Source: Ruminococcus flavefaciens (GTDB lineage: Bacteria > Bacillota > Clostridia > Oscillospirales > Ruminococcaceae). From it: a stretch of 64,000 nt of DNA. Shown here piece after piece: positions 27,459 through 35,776 of this stretch. The translations under genes and the position numbers were made by a program. The notes below the pieces were generated by a model. The model was not told the origin of the DNA and searched no databases. It was given only the letters and a program-made list of their open reading frames with translations. The stretch is from assembly GCF_900116855.1 (NCBI RefSeq), contig NZ_UETD01000002.1:339744-403743 (forward strand). The letters are read 5' to 3'. Each line of letters starts with the position of its first letter. Within the stretch, counting starts at the first letter, position 1.

Positions 27459-28076
27459 TTACGCTGATACGGTGTCGCAGGAAGTGAATGCCGCTTCCTC
27501 ACGGCGGATAAAATATCCCTGTTCAGCCCTGCACACGGGGCACTCCTGAGGTGGTTCGCTGCCCTTGTGGATGTGTCCGCAGTTAAGGCAGATCCAGCAC
27601 TGCTCTGTGTCATTGCTTCGGAAAAGCATACCGCTGCGGTAAAGCTCTCCGTAGTATCTGAACCGCGCTCTGTGGCTGTTTTCTATATCGGCGATCATCC
27701 TGAACTTGGACGCTGCCTCGGTAAAGCCCTCATCGGCAGCAATTCGTGCAAAATCAGGATACACCACCGAGAACTCCTTCTTCTCCTCCCTCTCGGAAGC
27801 GTCAAGGAGCTTCTGTATCTCCTCGGTGACCTCGGCAGGAAAGCCTGCTGAGATGTCTATATCTTGTCCCGTCCCCTCCTTCAGCAGCTTCCAGAACACA
27901 ATGGCATGGCGCTCCTCCTGTTCGGCGGTAAAACGGAACATCCGCTCAAGTCCCACAAGCTTCTGCTGCTGGGCGGTCAGGGCAGCCTGATAATACCTCT
28001 GCCGAGACTGACACTCACCTGCAAAGGCTCGCATAAGATTGATACGGGTCTGACTTTCTGAAAAACTTGTCTGCAT
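27459..28076 (-). CDS. rbr: Rubrerythrin
   Basis: Peroxide-reducing non-haem iron protein of strict anaerobes. 205 residues. The ferritin-like four-helix domain carries the di-iron ligands in AFAGECQSRQRY, TAEQEERHA, ADEGFTEAASKF and ADIENSHRARF. A C-terminal rubredoxin-type [Fe(Cys)4] domain has CWICLNCGHIHKG and CPVCRAEQGYF. It probably detoxifies peroxide; the hydrogenase encoded nearby is oxygen-sensitive. Start follows AGGAGG in the leader. It ends close to the MATE terminator. Confidence 0.94.
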   Translation of the reverse strand: MQTSFSESQTRINLMRAFAGECQSRQRYYQAALTAQQQKLVGLERMFRFTAEQEERHAIVFWKLLKEGTGQDIDISAGFPAEVTEEIQKLLDASEREEKKEFSVVYPDFARIAADEGFTEAASKFRMIADIENSHRARFRYYGELYRSGMLFRSNDTEQCWICLNCGHIHKGSEPPQECPVCRAEQGYFIRREEAAFTSCDTVSA

Positions 28077-28120
28077 GATAATACCTCCTTTTGGAAGTAG
28101 TATGTGCAGATATTTTTTTA

Positions 28121-28348
28121 TTATACACTTTCCCCCGGGATAGTATAGCGGTATTTCATTATATTCTCGGGATTTTTGAGGCGAAGGTTCTGGATATGAC
28201 CGCAGCGCGGACAGGCATCACAGATGACCTGACTCCTCTTCGGCTTCAGTTTTTGCTCCTCACCTTCCGGATAAAACTGGACAGCGTAGGGTGTAACGAG
28301 AGTACCTGATACTACCTTTGCTGCGCAGAATTCACATACGTTATCCAT
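28121..28348 (-). CDS. Small zinc-ribbon protein
   Basis: 75 residues. Two Cys pairs, CEFC near the N-terminus and CDACPRC in the middle, suggest a zinc ribbon. Between them is a Pro/Tyr-rich beta segment (LVTPYAVQFYPEGEEQKLKPKRS). The family is not named by me; similar small two-CxxC proteins occur in Clostridia. It lies between the hydrogenase terminator and rubrerythrin on the same strand, with an ATG supported by a GGGGGAAACA leader. Confidence 0.65.
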   Translation of the reverse strand: MDNVCEFCAAKVVSGTLVTPYAVQFYPEGEEQKLKPKRSQVICDACPRCGHIQNLRLKNPENIMKYRYTIPGESV

Positions 28349-28403
28349 ATTGTTTCCCCCTAATTTAAGATATTACAATTATAGCACTTTGCGCTGTTCA
28401 TGT

Positions 28404-28436
28404 CAATAAAGAAGGGCGGACAAATTTGTCCGCCCT
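28404..28436 (-). terminator. Terminator of the hydrogenase operon
   Basis: A perfect 24-bp palindrome with arms AGGGCGGACAAA / TTTGTCCGCCCT, followed on the minus strand by TCTTTATT, about 20 bp behind the hydA stop. Confidence 0.9.
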
Positions 28437-28455
28437 CAATGAATTCAGCTTTTGA

Positions 28456-30204
28456 TTATATCTCGTTAACTTTTCTCTTAACGTAGGATGTGTGGAGAAC
28501 CTCGTGAGCCTTGTGGCTGCCGGGCTTCTCAAAGAACTCCTCGTAAACCTTCTTGATAGCAGGGTTCTCGTGAGACTGTCTGAGAGGCATTGACTTGTCG
28601 AGGTTGTAGAGAACCTTAGCTCTCTCCTCTCTGATGTCAACGAAGTTTCTTACGCCCATAGGAACCTGAGGCTGACCGCCGCCGTTTACACAGCCGCCGG
28701 GACAAGCCATAACTTCTACGAACTGAGCATCGCACTTGCCTGCTCTTATATCGTCAAGAACCTTTCTTGCATTTGCAAGACCGCTTGTTACGATGACCTT
28801 GACATCGTTGCCTGCAACGTTGTATGTAGCTTCCTTGATAGCCTTTGTACCACGAACCTCGGGGAGATCTGTTACGTTCTCGCCTGTGAGTGTGTATACA
28901 GCTGTTCTGAGAGCAGCCTCCATAACACCGCCTGTTGCACCGAAGATAACGCCTGCACCTGTAGAGATTCCAAGCGGATCATCGAACTTCTCATCGGGAA
29001 GTGAGTTGAACAGGATACCTGCGCGCTCGATCATTCTGCCGAGCTCACGGGTTGTAAGAGCGTAATCAACATCGGGTACGCCTGCAGCGCTCTGATCGGG
29101 TCTGCCGATCTCGAACTTCTTAGCTGTACAAGGCATGATAGATACCATAACAATGTTCTTGGGATCAAGACCCATCTTCTGAGCGTAGTATGTCTTAGCA
29201 GTTGCACCGAACATCTGCTGAGGAGACTTACATGAAGAAAGGTGATCGAGAAGATCGGGATAATAGTGCTCACAGAACTTGACCCATCCGGGTGAGCATG
29301 ATGTGATGAGAGGAAGTGTTCCGCCGTTTGTGAAACGATCGAGGAACTCGTTAGCCTCTTCCATGATAGTGAGGTCAGCAGCAAAGTCTGTATCGAATAC
29401 CTTGTCGAAGCCCAGTCTGCGGAGAGCAGCTGCCATTTTGCCTTCAACATTTGTACCTATAGGATTGCCAAAGCACTCGCCGAGACCGGCACGAACAGCA
29501 GGAGCTGTCTGAACGAGAACAGTCTTCTCGGGATCAGCGATAGCTGCCAGAACTTCCTTGGTGTAATCCTTCTCTGAGAGTGCGCCTACAGGACAAACAG
29601 CGATACACTGACCGCAGGATACACAGCTTGTCTCGCCGAGACCCATGTCAAATGAAGAGCCGATATATGTCTTGAAGCCTCTCTCGTTAGCACCGATAAC
29701 ACCGATACCCTGTGTCTTTGCACACACTGCTACGCAGCGGCGGCAAAGGATACACTTGTTGTTGTCACGGTACATATGTGCAGCAGTGTTGTCTACCTCA
29801 TACTCATTCTTGATGCCGTCGTATACAGTAGCGTCCTCAACACCGTAATCCTTAGCAAGCTTCTGGAGCTCACAGTTGCCGCTTCTTACGCAGGAGAGAC
29901 ACTTTCTGTCATGAGTTGAAAGAATGAGCTCGAGAGTTCTCTTTCTTGACTCGATGACCTTGGGTGAGCTTGTGAGTATCTCCATGTTGTTGGAACAGGG
30001 ATATACGCAGCCTGCTACGAGACGGAAGCCTCTGCCCTCGTTTACCTCTGTAACGCAGATACGGCAGGCACCGATCTCGTTGATCTCTTTCATATAGCAA
30101 AGTGTAGGAATTTCAAAGCCGGCCATGTGAGCAGCTTCAAGAACAGTAGTGCCCTTGGGGACTTCTAATTCTACACCGTTGATTTTAACAGTTATATTTT
30201 CCAT
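28456..30204 (-). CDS. hydA: [FeFe] hydrogenase catalytic subunit HydA (bifurcating type)
   Basis: Reduces protons to H2 using electrons from NADH and reduced ferredoxin. 582 residues. N-terminal [2Fe-2S] domain (CYMKEINEIGACRICV), the His-Cys3 cluster motif (HDRKCLSCVRSGNC), two [4Fe-4S] motifs (CILCRRCVAVC, CVSCGQCIAVC), then the H-cluster domain with TSCSPGW, MPCTAKKFE and ACPGGCVNGGGQP. The small-subunit tail follows. Last gene of hydC-hydB-hydA, the arrangement of electron-bifurcating hydrogenases (also called HndA-C-D). It needs HydE, HydF and HydG; only HydG is in the window. Confidence 0.96.
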   Translation of the reverse strand: MENITVKINGVELEVPKGTTVLEAAHMAGFEIPTLCYMKEINEIGACRICVTEVNEGRGFRLVAGCVYPCSNNMEILTSSPKVIESRKRTLELILSTHDRKCLSCVRSGNCELQKLAKDYGVEDATVYDGIKNEYEVDNTAAHMYRDNNKCILCRRCVAVCAKTQGIGVIGANERGFKTYIGSSFDMGLGETSCVSCGQCIAVCPVGALSEKDYTKEVLAAIADPEKTVLVQTAPAVRAGLGECFGNPIGTNVEGKMAAALRRLGFDKVFDTDFAADLTIMEEANEFLDRFTNGGTLPLITSCSPGWVKFCEHYYPDLLDHLSSCKSPQQMFGATAKTYYAQKMGLDPKNIVMVSIMPCTAKKFEIGRPDQSAAGVPDVDYALTTRELGRMIERAGILFNSLPDEKFDDPLGISTGAGVIFGATGGVMEAALRTAVYTLTGENVTDLPEVRGTKAIKEATYNVAGNDVKVIVTSGLANARKVLDDIRAGKCDAQFVEVMACPGGCVNGGGQPQVPMGVRNFVDIREERAKVLYNLDKSMPLRQSHENPAIKKVYEEFFEKPGSHKAHEVLHTSYVKRKVNEI

Positions 30205-30218
30205 TACTATTCCTCCGC

Positions 30219-32117
30219 TTACTTCTTGATGATTGCCTTGAACTTACATGTTGCGATACAAGCGCCGCACTTTACGCACTTGCTCTTATCGATCTCCATA
30301 GCGGCAAGCTTCTTGCCGGGAGCGATATAGTCAGTTCTTGTGATAGCGGATGCAGGACACTGCTTAGCACACATACCGCAGCCGATACACTTGTCCTTTT
30401 CGATCTCGAAGCTGAGGAGGTCCTTACATACGCCTGCGGGACACTTCTTGTCAACAACGTGAGCGATGTACTCGTCACGGAAGCATCTGAGTGTGGAGAG
30501 AACAGGGTTAGGAGCTGTCTGTCCAAGACCGCAGAGTGAGTTAGCCTTGATGTGATATGCCAGTTCTTCCAGCTTGTCAAGATCCTCGAGAGTACCCTTG
30601 CCCTTTGTGATCTTGTCAAGGATCTCCCACATTCTCTTTGTACCGATACGGCAGGGTGTACACTTACCGCAGGACTCATCAACAGTGAACTCGAGGAAGA
30701 ACTTAGCGATGTCGACCATACAGTTGTCCTCGTCCATAACGATAAGTCCGCCAGAACCCATCATTGAGCCGATACCGATGAGGTTATCGTAATCGATGGG
30801 GATATCGAAGTTGGATGCATCGATACATCCGCCTGAAGGACCACCTGTCTGAGCAGCCTTGAACTTCTTTCCGTTGGGGATACCGCCGCCGATCTCTTCG
30901 ATAACTTCGCGGAGAGTTGTACCCATAGGAACTTCAACGAGACCTGTGTTCTTGATCTTGCCGCCGAGGGCGAATACCTTGGTACCCTTTGACTTCTCGG
31001 TACCCATAGATGCGAACCAGTCAGCACCGTTGAGGATGATCTGGGGGATGTTTGCATATGTCTCAACATTGTTGAGGATAGTAGGCTTCTGGAAGAGACC
31101 CTTTTCAGCAGGGAAAGGAGGTCTCGGACGGGGCTCACCACGGTTGCCCTCGATAGATGTCATAAGAGCTGTCTCCTCACCGCAGACGAAAGCGCCTGCA
31201 CCGAGACGAAGGTCGATATCGAAGCAGAAATCTGTTCCGAAGATGTTCTTACCGAGCATACCGTTCTCACGAGCCTGCTTGATAGCGATATTAAGACGCT
31301 CAACAGCGATAGGATACTCAGCACGAACGTAGATGTAACCCTGTGTTGCGCCGATAGCGTAACCTGCGATGGACATAGCCTCAAGTACAACGTGGGGATC
31401 GCCCTCGAGTACAGAACGGTCCATGAATGCACCCGGGTCGCCCTCGTCGGCGTTACAGCATACATACTTCTGGTCAGCGTTGGGAACGATGTTTCTTGCA
31501 AGCTTCCACTTCATACCTGTGGGGAAGCCGCCGCCTCCGCGTCCGCGGAGACCGGAGTCGAGGATAGTCTGGATAACGTCCTCGGGAGTCATAGTTGTGA
31601 GGACCTTGCCGAGAGCCTGATAGCCGTCACGGCCTATGTACTCATTGATGTCCTCGGGGTTGATAACACCGCAGTTTCTGAGAGCAACACGGTGCTGCTT
31701 TTTGTAGAATGATGTATCGTCAAGTGCCTTGATCTCGTCGCCTGCAACAGTCTCCTCATAGAGGAACTCCTTGACAGGATTGCCGCCGATAAGGTGCTCA
31801 TCAACGATGCGGGGGATCTCATCTACCTTAACACGTGAGTAGAATGAGCCCTCTGGATATACGATCATGATAGGACCGCGCTCGCAAAGTCCGAAGCAGC
31901 CTGTCTTAACGATCTTTACCTTATCTGTAAGTCCCTTTTCTGCGAATTCCTTCTCAAGCTCCGCAATGATCTTGGGTGAGCCCGAAGAGGTACATCCTGT
32001 ACCGCCGCAGACAAGGACGTGTCTTTCATATTTTGAAGAAGCATTGCCATGTGTTCTGAGAGCGACCTCGCCCACCATGCTGTCTCTGACAACCTTGAGT
32101 TCTTCAAGAGTCTTCAT
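30219..32117 (-). CDS. hydB: Bifurcating hydrogenase subunit HydB (NuoF-like, FMN/NAD site)
   Basis: 632 residues. An N-terminal thioredoxin-like [2Fe-2S] domain (HVLVCGGTGCTSSGSPK, VKTGCFGLCERGP), then the NuoF core with the FMN/NADH loop GLRGRGGGGFPTGMKW and CNADEGDPGAFMDR, the SLBB and 4Fe-4S region ESCGKCTPCRIG, and a C-terminal ferredoxin with two [4Fe-4S] motifs (CIGCGMCAKQC, CVKCGACIATC). It is the flavin site where electrons from NADH are thought to be handled. It lies between hydC and hydA with short gaps. Confidence 0.96.
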   Translation of the reverse strand: MKTLEELKVVRDSMVGEVALRTHGNASSKYERHVLVCGGTGCTSSGSPKIIAELEKEFAEKGLTDKVKIVKTGCFGLCERGPIMIVYPEGSFYSRVKVDEIPRIVDEHLIGGNPVKEFLYEETVAGDEIKALDDTSFYKKQHRVALRNCGVINPEDINEYIGRDGYQALGKVLTTMTPEDVIQTILDSGLRGRGGGGFPTGMKWKLARNIVPNADQKYVCCNADEGDPGAFMDRSVLEGDPHVVLEAMSIAGYAIGATQGYIYVRAEYPIAVERLNIAIKQARENGMLGKNIFGTDFCFDIDLRLGAGAFVCGEETALMTSIEGNRGEPRPRPPFPAEKGLFQKPTILNNVETYANIPQIILNGADWFASMGTEKSKGTKVFALGGKIKNTGLVEVPMGTTLREVIEEIGGGIPNGKKFKAAQTGGPSGGCIDASNFDIPIDYDNLIGIGSMMGSGGLIVMDEDNCMVDIAKFFLEFTVDESCGKCTPCRIGTKRMWEILDKITKGKGTLEDLDKLEELAYHIKANSLCGLGQTAPNPVLSTLRCFRDEYIAHVVDKKCPAGVCKDLLSFEIEKDKCIGCGMCAKQCPASAITRTDYIAPGKKLAAMEIDKSKCVKCGACIATCKFKAIIKK

Positions 32118-32148
32118 AAGTTAACCTCCTAAATGGTAATGTTTGGAA

Positions 32149-32643
32149 TTAAGCGTATTTTGCAATGATCTTGTCAACGTCGTCAACAGTGAGACGGCCG
32201 TAAACATCTTCATTAACTGTAAGAACGGGTGCAAGTCCGCAAGCGCCTATGCAGCGGCAAGCATCAAGAGAGAACTTACCGTCGGGAGTGCATTCGCCAC
32301 CGCCGATTCCAAGCTTTTCCTGGAGCTTATTGTAGATATCTCCGGAACCCTTTACATAGCAAGCTGTACCGAGACAGACTGAGATCGTGTACTCTCCCTT
32401 GGGATAGAGTGAGAACTGAGCGTAGAAGGTAACAACGCCGTAGATCTTTTCAAGCGGGATGCCTGTGTTGTCGGAAATAAGAGCCTGGACCTCAATTGGA
32501 AGGTAGCCGTAGATCTCCTGAGCCTTCTGGAGTATCGGCATAAGAGAACCCTTATCGTTCTTCTTTTCTTCGATAACCTTGAGAAGCTCAGCTTCCTGCT
32601 CGGGAGTACCCTTGAAGGGAACAGTTGATTTAGCTGAATTCAT
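32149..32643 (-). CDS. hydC: Bifurcating hydrogenase subunit HydC (NuoE-like)
   Basis: 164-residue thioredoxin-like [2Fe-2S] protein of the NuoE family, passing electrons between HydB and HydA. Cluster ligands are in CLGTACYVKGSGD and CRCIGACGLAPV. The N-terminal helical part has MPILQKAQEIYGYLP, typical of NuoE/HoxE. First gene of the operon, with AGGAGG 5-7 bp ahead of the ATG. Confidence 0.96.
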   Translation of the reverse strand: MNSAKSTVPFKGTPEQEAELLKVIEEKKNDKGSLMPILQKAQEIYGYLPIEVQALISDNTGIPLEKIYGVVTFYAQFSLYPKGEYTISVCLGTACYVKGSGDIYNKLQEKLGIGGGECTPDGKFSLDACRCIGACGLAPVLTVNEDVYGRLTVDDVDKIIAKYA

Positions 32644-32665
32644 TTAATGGACCTCCTTGTTTTAG

Positions 32666-32683
32666 CTGTGAAAAATGTAACAA
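32666..32683. promoter_or_regulatory. Rex-like operator in the hydrogenase leader
   Basis: CTGTGAAAAATGTAACAA matches the NADH/NAD+-sensing repressor site TTGTGAAWWWWTTCACAA at 15 of 18 positions (my count by eye). It lies between the promoter and the hydC ribosome-binding site, about 50 nt downstream of the predicted start point. Confidence 0.55.
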
Positions 32684-32697
32684 TGTCACGCATAAAA

Positions 32698-32734
32698 AAG
32701 ATAATGAGACAACATATCACATCTCACATATCTT
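32698..32734 (-). other. 5'-end stem-loop of the hydrogenase mRNA
   Basis: On the minus strand AAGATATGTGAGA pairs with TCTCATTATCTT across a 12-nt loop. It would begin almost at the predicted transcript start and could protect the message. Confidence 0.45.
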
Positions 32735-32739
32735 AATGT

Positions 32740-32768
32740 ATTATACCATATATAAAAGAAAATTTCTA
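32740..32768 (-). promoter_or_regulatory. Promoter of the hydrogenase operon
   Basis: Minus strand TAGAAA (32768-32763), 17 bp, TATAAT (32745-32740). The -35 matches consensus at 4 of 6 positions, the -10 is perfect. Confidence 0.55.
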
Positions 32769-33109
32769 TCTCCAATTTAGCCTAATTCGGCTTTAGATTA
32801 CTGTGCATTTTATACAATAATGTCGAATAATCGATTGTTAGTATCATATAACATTTACAAGTGTCAATGTTCTTTAGTTTCCCCTATTATCTTTATCGTC
32901 AAGCTTCAGGTTTATGTCATGTCAGAGTTTGAACTAATTGTAAATAAAGCATATGTAATTCTAATTAAAAATTGTTCTGCTCACTGGCATTTTCGCCATA
33001 AAACCATAGCTGATTATGCATTTTTTGTTATCCCTTCGCCTGAAGATAAAAATATTAAAACAGATTACATATTTACCAAAAGTTCTATTTTTCGTTTTTT
33101 CAAAATTTA
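32769..33109. other. AT-rich intergenic region, no gene recognised
   Basis: Spacer between the divergent hydrogenase and DUF4250 promoters. One short open frame runs through it on the plus strand, but it has no ribosome-binding site, no recognisable domain and the base composition of an intergenic spacer. I see nothing else. Confidence 0.6.
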
Positions 33110-33138
33110 TTGACAAAACCTCGTTCTTATTGTATATT
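33110..33138 (+). promoter_or_regulatory. Promoter of the DUF4250 gene
   Basis: TTGACA (33110-33115), 17 bp, TATATT (33133-33138), leaving a leader of about 105 nt before the ATG at 33251. Confidence 0.8.
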
Positions 33139-33250
33139 AATTTTAGAACATATAAATAAGCGCAGAATTTCGCGTTTTCTGCTCAGCTGTGGTAATGTCC
33201 TGCACTGCATTCCACCGCTGTTTTACCGTCTGAATGGCAAAGGAGTTATT

Positions 33251-33427
33251 ATGAATTTACCAAACGATCCCGTTATTTTATTAAGCTATGTAAATACTCT
33301 CCTCCGTGATGAGTATCCGTCCTTCGAGGAGCTCTGCAAAAGCCTGTGCGTCCCCGAGGAGGATATCAGCAGCAAACTGAGCAGCATCGGATATGTTTAT
33401 GATCCAAATTCTAATTCATTCAGATAG
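33251..33427 (+). CDS. DUF4250 family small protein
   Basis: 58 residues. The sequence begins MNLPNDPVILLSYVNTLLRD and ends YVYDPNSNSFR, matching the short DUF4250 family of Firmicutes as I remember it; its function is unknown. An AAAGGAG lies 6 bp ahead of the ATG. Upstream codons in the same frame lack start support. It is followed by a dockerin gene 52 bp downstream without an obvious terminator between them. Confidence 0.75.
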   Translation: MNLPNDPVILLSYVNTLLRDEYPSFEELCKSLCVPEEDISSKLSSIGYVYDPNSNSFR

Positions 33428-33479
33428 TGACCCGTCATGACGGTCACTGACGATGCTGCCGCATCGGATGGGAGGGCTT

Positions 33480-34904
33480 ATGAAATCAATCGCTAAAACT
33501 ATCACGTCTCTCACAGCAGCCGCTGTGATGACGTTCTGCTCCGCAAATATCGGTATGTCTTTCGGAGCAGATACAGAGACAAAAGACAAATGTATCGTAC
33601 ACTATGACATCAGCGGAGAGGGTATCTTTATCCCCGATGATGAGGATGGAAATCCACAGAGCATCGAGGACGAGGAAACTTCCCCCAACAGCTCTATCTT
33701 TATAACAGATATCGAGCCCGAGCGCGAAGGCTATTATTTCAGCTGCTGGACCTACGATGATGTTTACGCTTATACTGCCGGCTCAGTTATGCAGGTATTC
33801 GACGATGATATCACTCTGCACCCTGTATGGGTCGAAAAGGGAGACACCACCGTCCATAAGATCACATTCAGAGTTGAATATGACGGAGTTATAGATACCG
33901 CAGCCGAAAAGGCCGTGCCTCCGCAAAAACAAGTGGCGGGAAGATATGTAACCATCCCTCATACTTCATTTGCACCCGACGGCTACAAGCAGAGAGGCTG
34001 GACCGATGGTATACATGAGTTCCCCGGCGATTCAAAAATGCTCGTAGGCAATGAGGATATTATTCTCCGCCCTAATCTCAAAAAGATATATATGCTCAGA
34101 TATTCTGTTGGTGATGTCGACGGTATCATCGGTACCACCTCGCAGGAATACGAAAACGCAGAGACAGTCGCAACAAATCTTCAGGCTGCCGATCGTTTCT
34201 CAAGAATTGGATACGAGATCAAGAGCTGGCACTGTGTTACAGACGGCAAGGACTATGAACCCAACGCATATTATGTAATGCCCTCAAGTGATGTTCTCAT
34301 GGTCCCCAACTGGGAGCCTATCAGATACGTCGTAGTTTTCAGACCCGGCACAGGCACAAAGGACAACATCAAGGTCCCGGGTTACACAGGTTCAGAGATA
34401 ACGGTTCCTGAGTGTACAGTCACTAAGGACGGCTTCACATTCGGAGGTTGGCAGATAGAAGATACTATCGTTCAGCCCGGTGAGCAGTACACCATCAAGG
34501 GAGCAGCTCCGGGTCTCGGAATTTCCTTTAACGCTGTATGGAACGCTGCGGGTTCAGAGGTAACAACTTCCACAACTACCACTGTTACCACAACTACGAC
34601 CACTTCTTCTGAAACAACTACTACCACATCGACCACATCAGGTCCCGTGTCGGAGATCGTTTACGGCGACTCAAACTGTGACGGCACAGTCGAGCTTGCT
34701 GACGCTATCCTTCTTATGCAGTCAATGGCTAACCCCAACAAGTACGGCACAAAGGGCAGCGATGAAAAGCACCTGACTGATCAGGGCGTTCTCAACGGTG
34801 ACGTTGATAGTTCTGTTGTAGGTATCACAGCAAATGATGCTCTTATGATACAGGAATTCCTGCTTCATAAGATCAATACACTGACTCCAGCTGCAAAGGC
34901 ATAA
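33480..34904 (+). CDS. Secreted InlB-type repeat protein with C-terminal dockerin
   Basis: 474 residues. Signal peptide MKSIAKTITSLTAAAVMTFCSANIG. Then three or four degenerate Listeria-Bacteroides (InlB B / Flg_new) repeats of about 70 residues, each with a G-Y/F-x-x-x-x-W core and acidic turns (REGYYFSCWTYDD, DGYKQRGWTDG, RIGYEIKSWHC, DGFTFGGWQIED). A Thr/Ser linker (about 365-395) precedes a type I dockerin with two Ca-binding repeats, GDSNCDGTVELADAILLMQ and GDVDSSVVGITANDALMIQ. It is probably displayed on the cellulosome; no catalytic domain is visible. GGGAGG precedes the ATG. Confidence 0.85.
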   Translation: MKSIAKTITSLTAAAVMTFCSANIGMSFGADTETKDKCIVHYDISGEGIFIPDDEDGNPQSIEDEETSPNSSIFITDIEPEREGYYFSCWTYDDVYAYTAGSVMQVFDDDITLHPVWVEKGDTTVHKITFRVEYDGVIDTAAEKAVPPQKQVAGRYVTIPHTSFAPDGYKQRGWTDGIHEFPGDSKMLVGNEDIILRPNLKKIYMLRYSVGDVDGIIGTTSQEYENAETVATNLQAADRFSRIGYEIKSWHCVTDGKDYEPNAYYVMPSSDVLMVPNWEPIRYVVVFRPGTGTKDNIKVPGYTGSEITVPECTVTKDGFTFGGWQIEDTIVQPGEQYTIKGAAPGLGISFNAVWNAAGSEVTTSTTTTVTTTTTTSSETTTTTSTTSGPVSEIVYGDSNCDGTVELADAILLMQSMANPNKYGTKGSDEKHLTDQGVLNGDVDSSVVGITANDALMIQEFLLHKINTLTPAAKA

Positions 34905-34927
34905 AAAAAGACTGCACAAAGCAGTCT
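34903..34927 (-). terminator. Terminator of mntP
   Basis: Minus strand AGACTGC, loop TTTGT, GCAGTCT, then seven Ts. It overlaps the last codon of the convergent dockerin gene. Confidence 0.8.
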
Positions 34928-34941
34928 CATAAAGTAAGTTT

Positions 34942-34974
34942 ACCGAGGGTCCTTCAAAAAGCCCTCGGTTTTCT
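34942..34974 (+). terminator. Terminator of the InlB-dockerin gene
   Basis: ACCGAGGG, 12-nt loop, CCCTCGGT followed by TTTCTG. Confidence 0.75.
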
Positions 34975-34975
34975 G

Positions 34976-35542
34976 TTATATAACACCGAGCCCGTCAAGG
35001 AGCAGCTTTACGCCTATAAGTATAAGAATAACACCTCCTGCGATCTCTGCTTTCTTTTCGTACTTATTGCCAAACCGGTGTCCGATAAATACTCCTGCAA
35101 ATGAGAGCAGGAATGTAACGACTCCGATGACCGTAACGGAGAATACGAGAGGAGTTCCTTCGGCGGCAAATACAATACCTACTGCCAGAGCATCTATACT
35201 TGTAGCAACTGCAAGCACAAAAAGTTCCTTTATGTCAAGACTGTATTCCTTACAGTCCCCGTCATTATTCTCCCTTACAGCCTCTATCACCATTTTTCCT
35301 CCTATAACGGCAAGGAGTCCGAAGGATAACCAGTGGCTGAATGAGCTTATGACATCTGCAAAACGGCTTCCGAGGAAAAATCCTATCATTGGCATGAGTG
35401 CCTGAAAGACTCCGAAGAACAGTGCGGTTATAACTCCGCCCTTCAGATCAAGCTTTTTCATGCTCAGCCCCTTACAGACAGACACCGAAAAAGCGTCCAT
35501 AGCCAGCCCCACAGAAATGAGCAGTAACTCTGTTATTCCCAT
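34976..35542 (-). CDS. mntP: Manganese efflux pump MntP
   Basis: 188-residue six-helix membrane protein exporting Mn2+. The two conserved acidic membrane motifs are GLAMDAFSVSVCKGL near the N-terminus and ATSIDALAVGIVFAAEG in the middle; GVFIGHRFGNKYEKKAE follows. The 180-nt leader contains a manganese-sensing yybP-ykoY riboswitch with its own expression platform, so expression should rise with Mn2+. Confidence 0.95.
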   Translation of the reverse strand: MGITELLLISVGLAMDAFSVSVCKGLSMKKLDLKGGVITALFFGVFQALMPMIGFFLGSRFADVISSFSHWLSFGLLAVIGGKMVIEAVRENNDGDCKEYSLDIKELFVLAVATSIDALAVGIVFAAEGTPLVFSVTVIGVVTFLLSFAGVFIGHRFGNKYEKKAEIAGGVILILIGVKLLLDGLGVI

Positions 35543-35556
35543 ACAAACGTCCTCTC

Positions 35557-35584
35557 AAAAAAAATTCGGATACCTGCGTACCCG
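35557..35584 (-). terminator. Riboswitch terminator ahead of mntP
   Basis: Minus strand CGGGTAC, loop GCAG, GTATCCG, then AA and eight Ts. The left arm can instead pair with GTACC about 20 nt upstream, giving an antiterminator. Confidence 0.8.
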
Positions 35585-35706
35585 AAAGATCGCTCAGGTA
35601 CAGCAAAAAACTATACATGAGTCTCATTATTCAAGGCAAAACCGGACGCATGATGCGTCAGTATGTCGGCTTGCCGCACACATCAGTGTGTTAACTACTC
35701 CCTCAT
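35585..35706 (-). ncRNA. yybP-ykoY manganese riboswitch
   Basis: The leader shows the conserved GGGAGTAG near its 5' side, a hairpin ACACACTGATGTGTG, a segment GACATACTGACGCATC, and TTGCCTTGAATAATGAGACTC, the right-hand part of the Mn2+ pocket with the GAGAC element. It is followed by a terminator/antiterminator pair and by mntP, the commonest target of this class. Recognised by eye without a covariance search. Confidence 0.85.
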
Positions 35707-35718
35707 ATAACATAGCTT

Positions 35719-35747
35719 ATTATACATTATATAAAAGAGCAAGTCAA
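35719..35747 (-). promoter_or_regulatory. Promoter of the mntP riboswitch transcript
   Basis: Minus strand TTGACT (35747-35742), 17 bp, TATAAT (35724-35719), just ahead of the riboswitch. Confidence 0.88.
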
Positions 35748-35776
35748 TATATTACTGTTTGTATCTTAAAACCTTA

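Noticed and set aside
32820..33113. Open frame of 97 codons in the AT-rich spacer behind the hydrogenase promoter
   Set aside because: No ribosome-binding site, no domain, intergenic composition, and it overlaps a promoter for the next gene.
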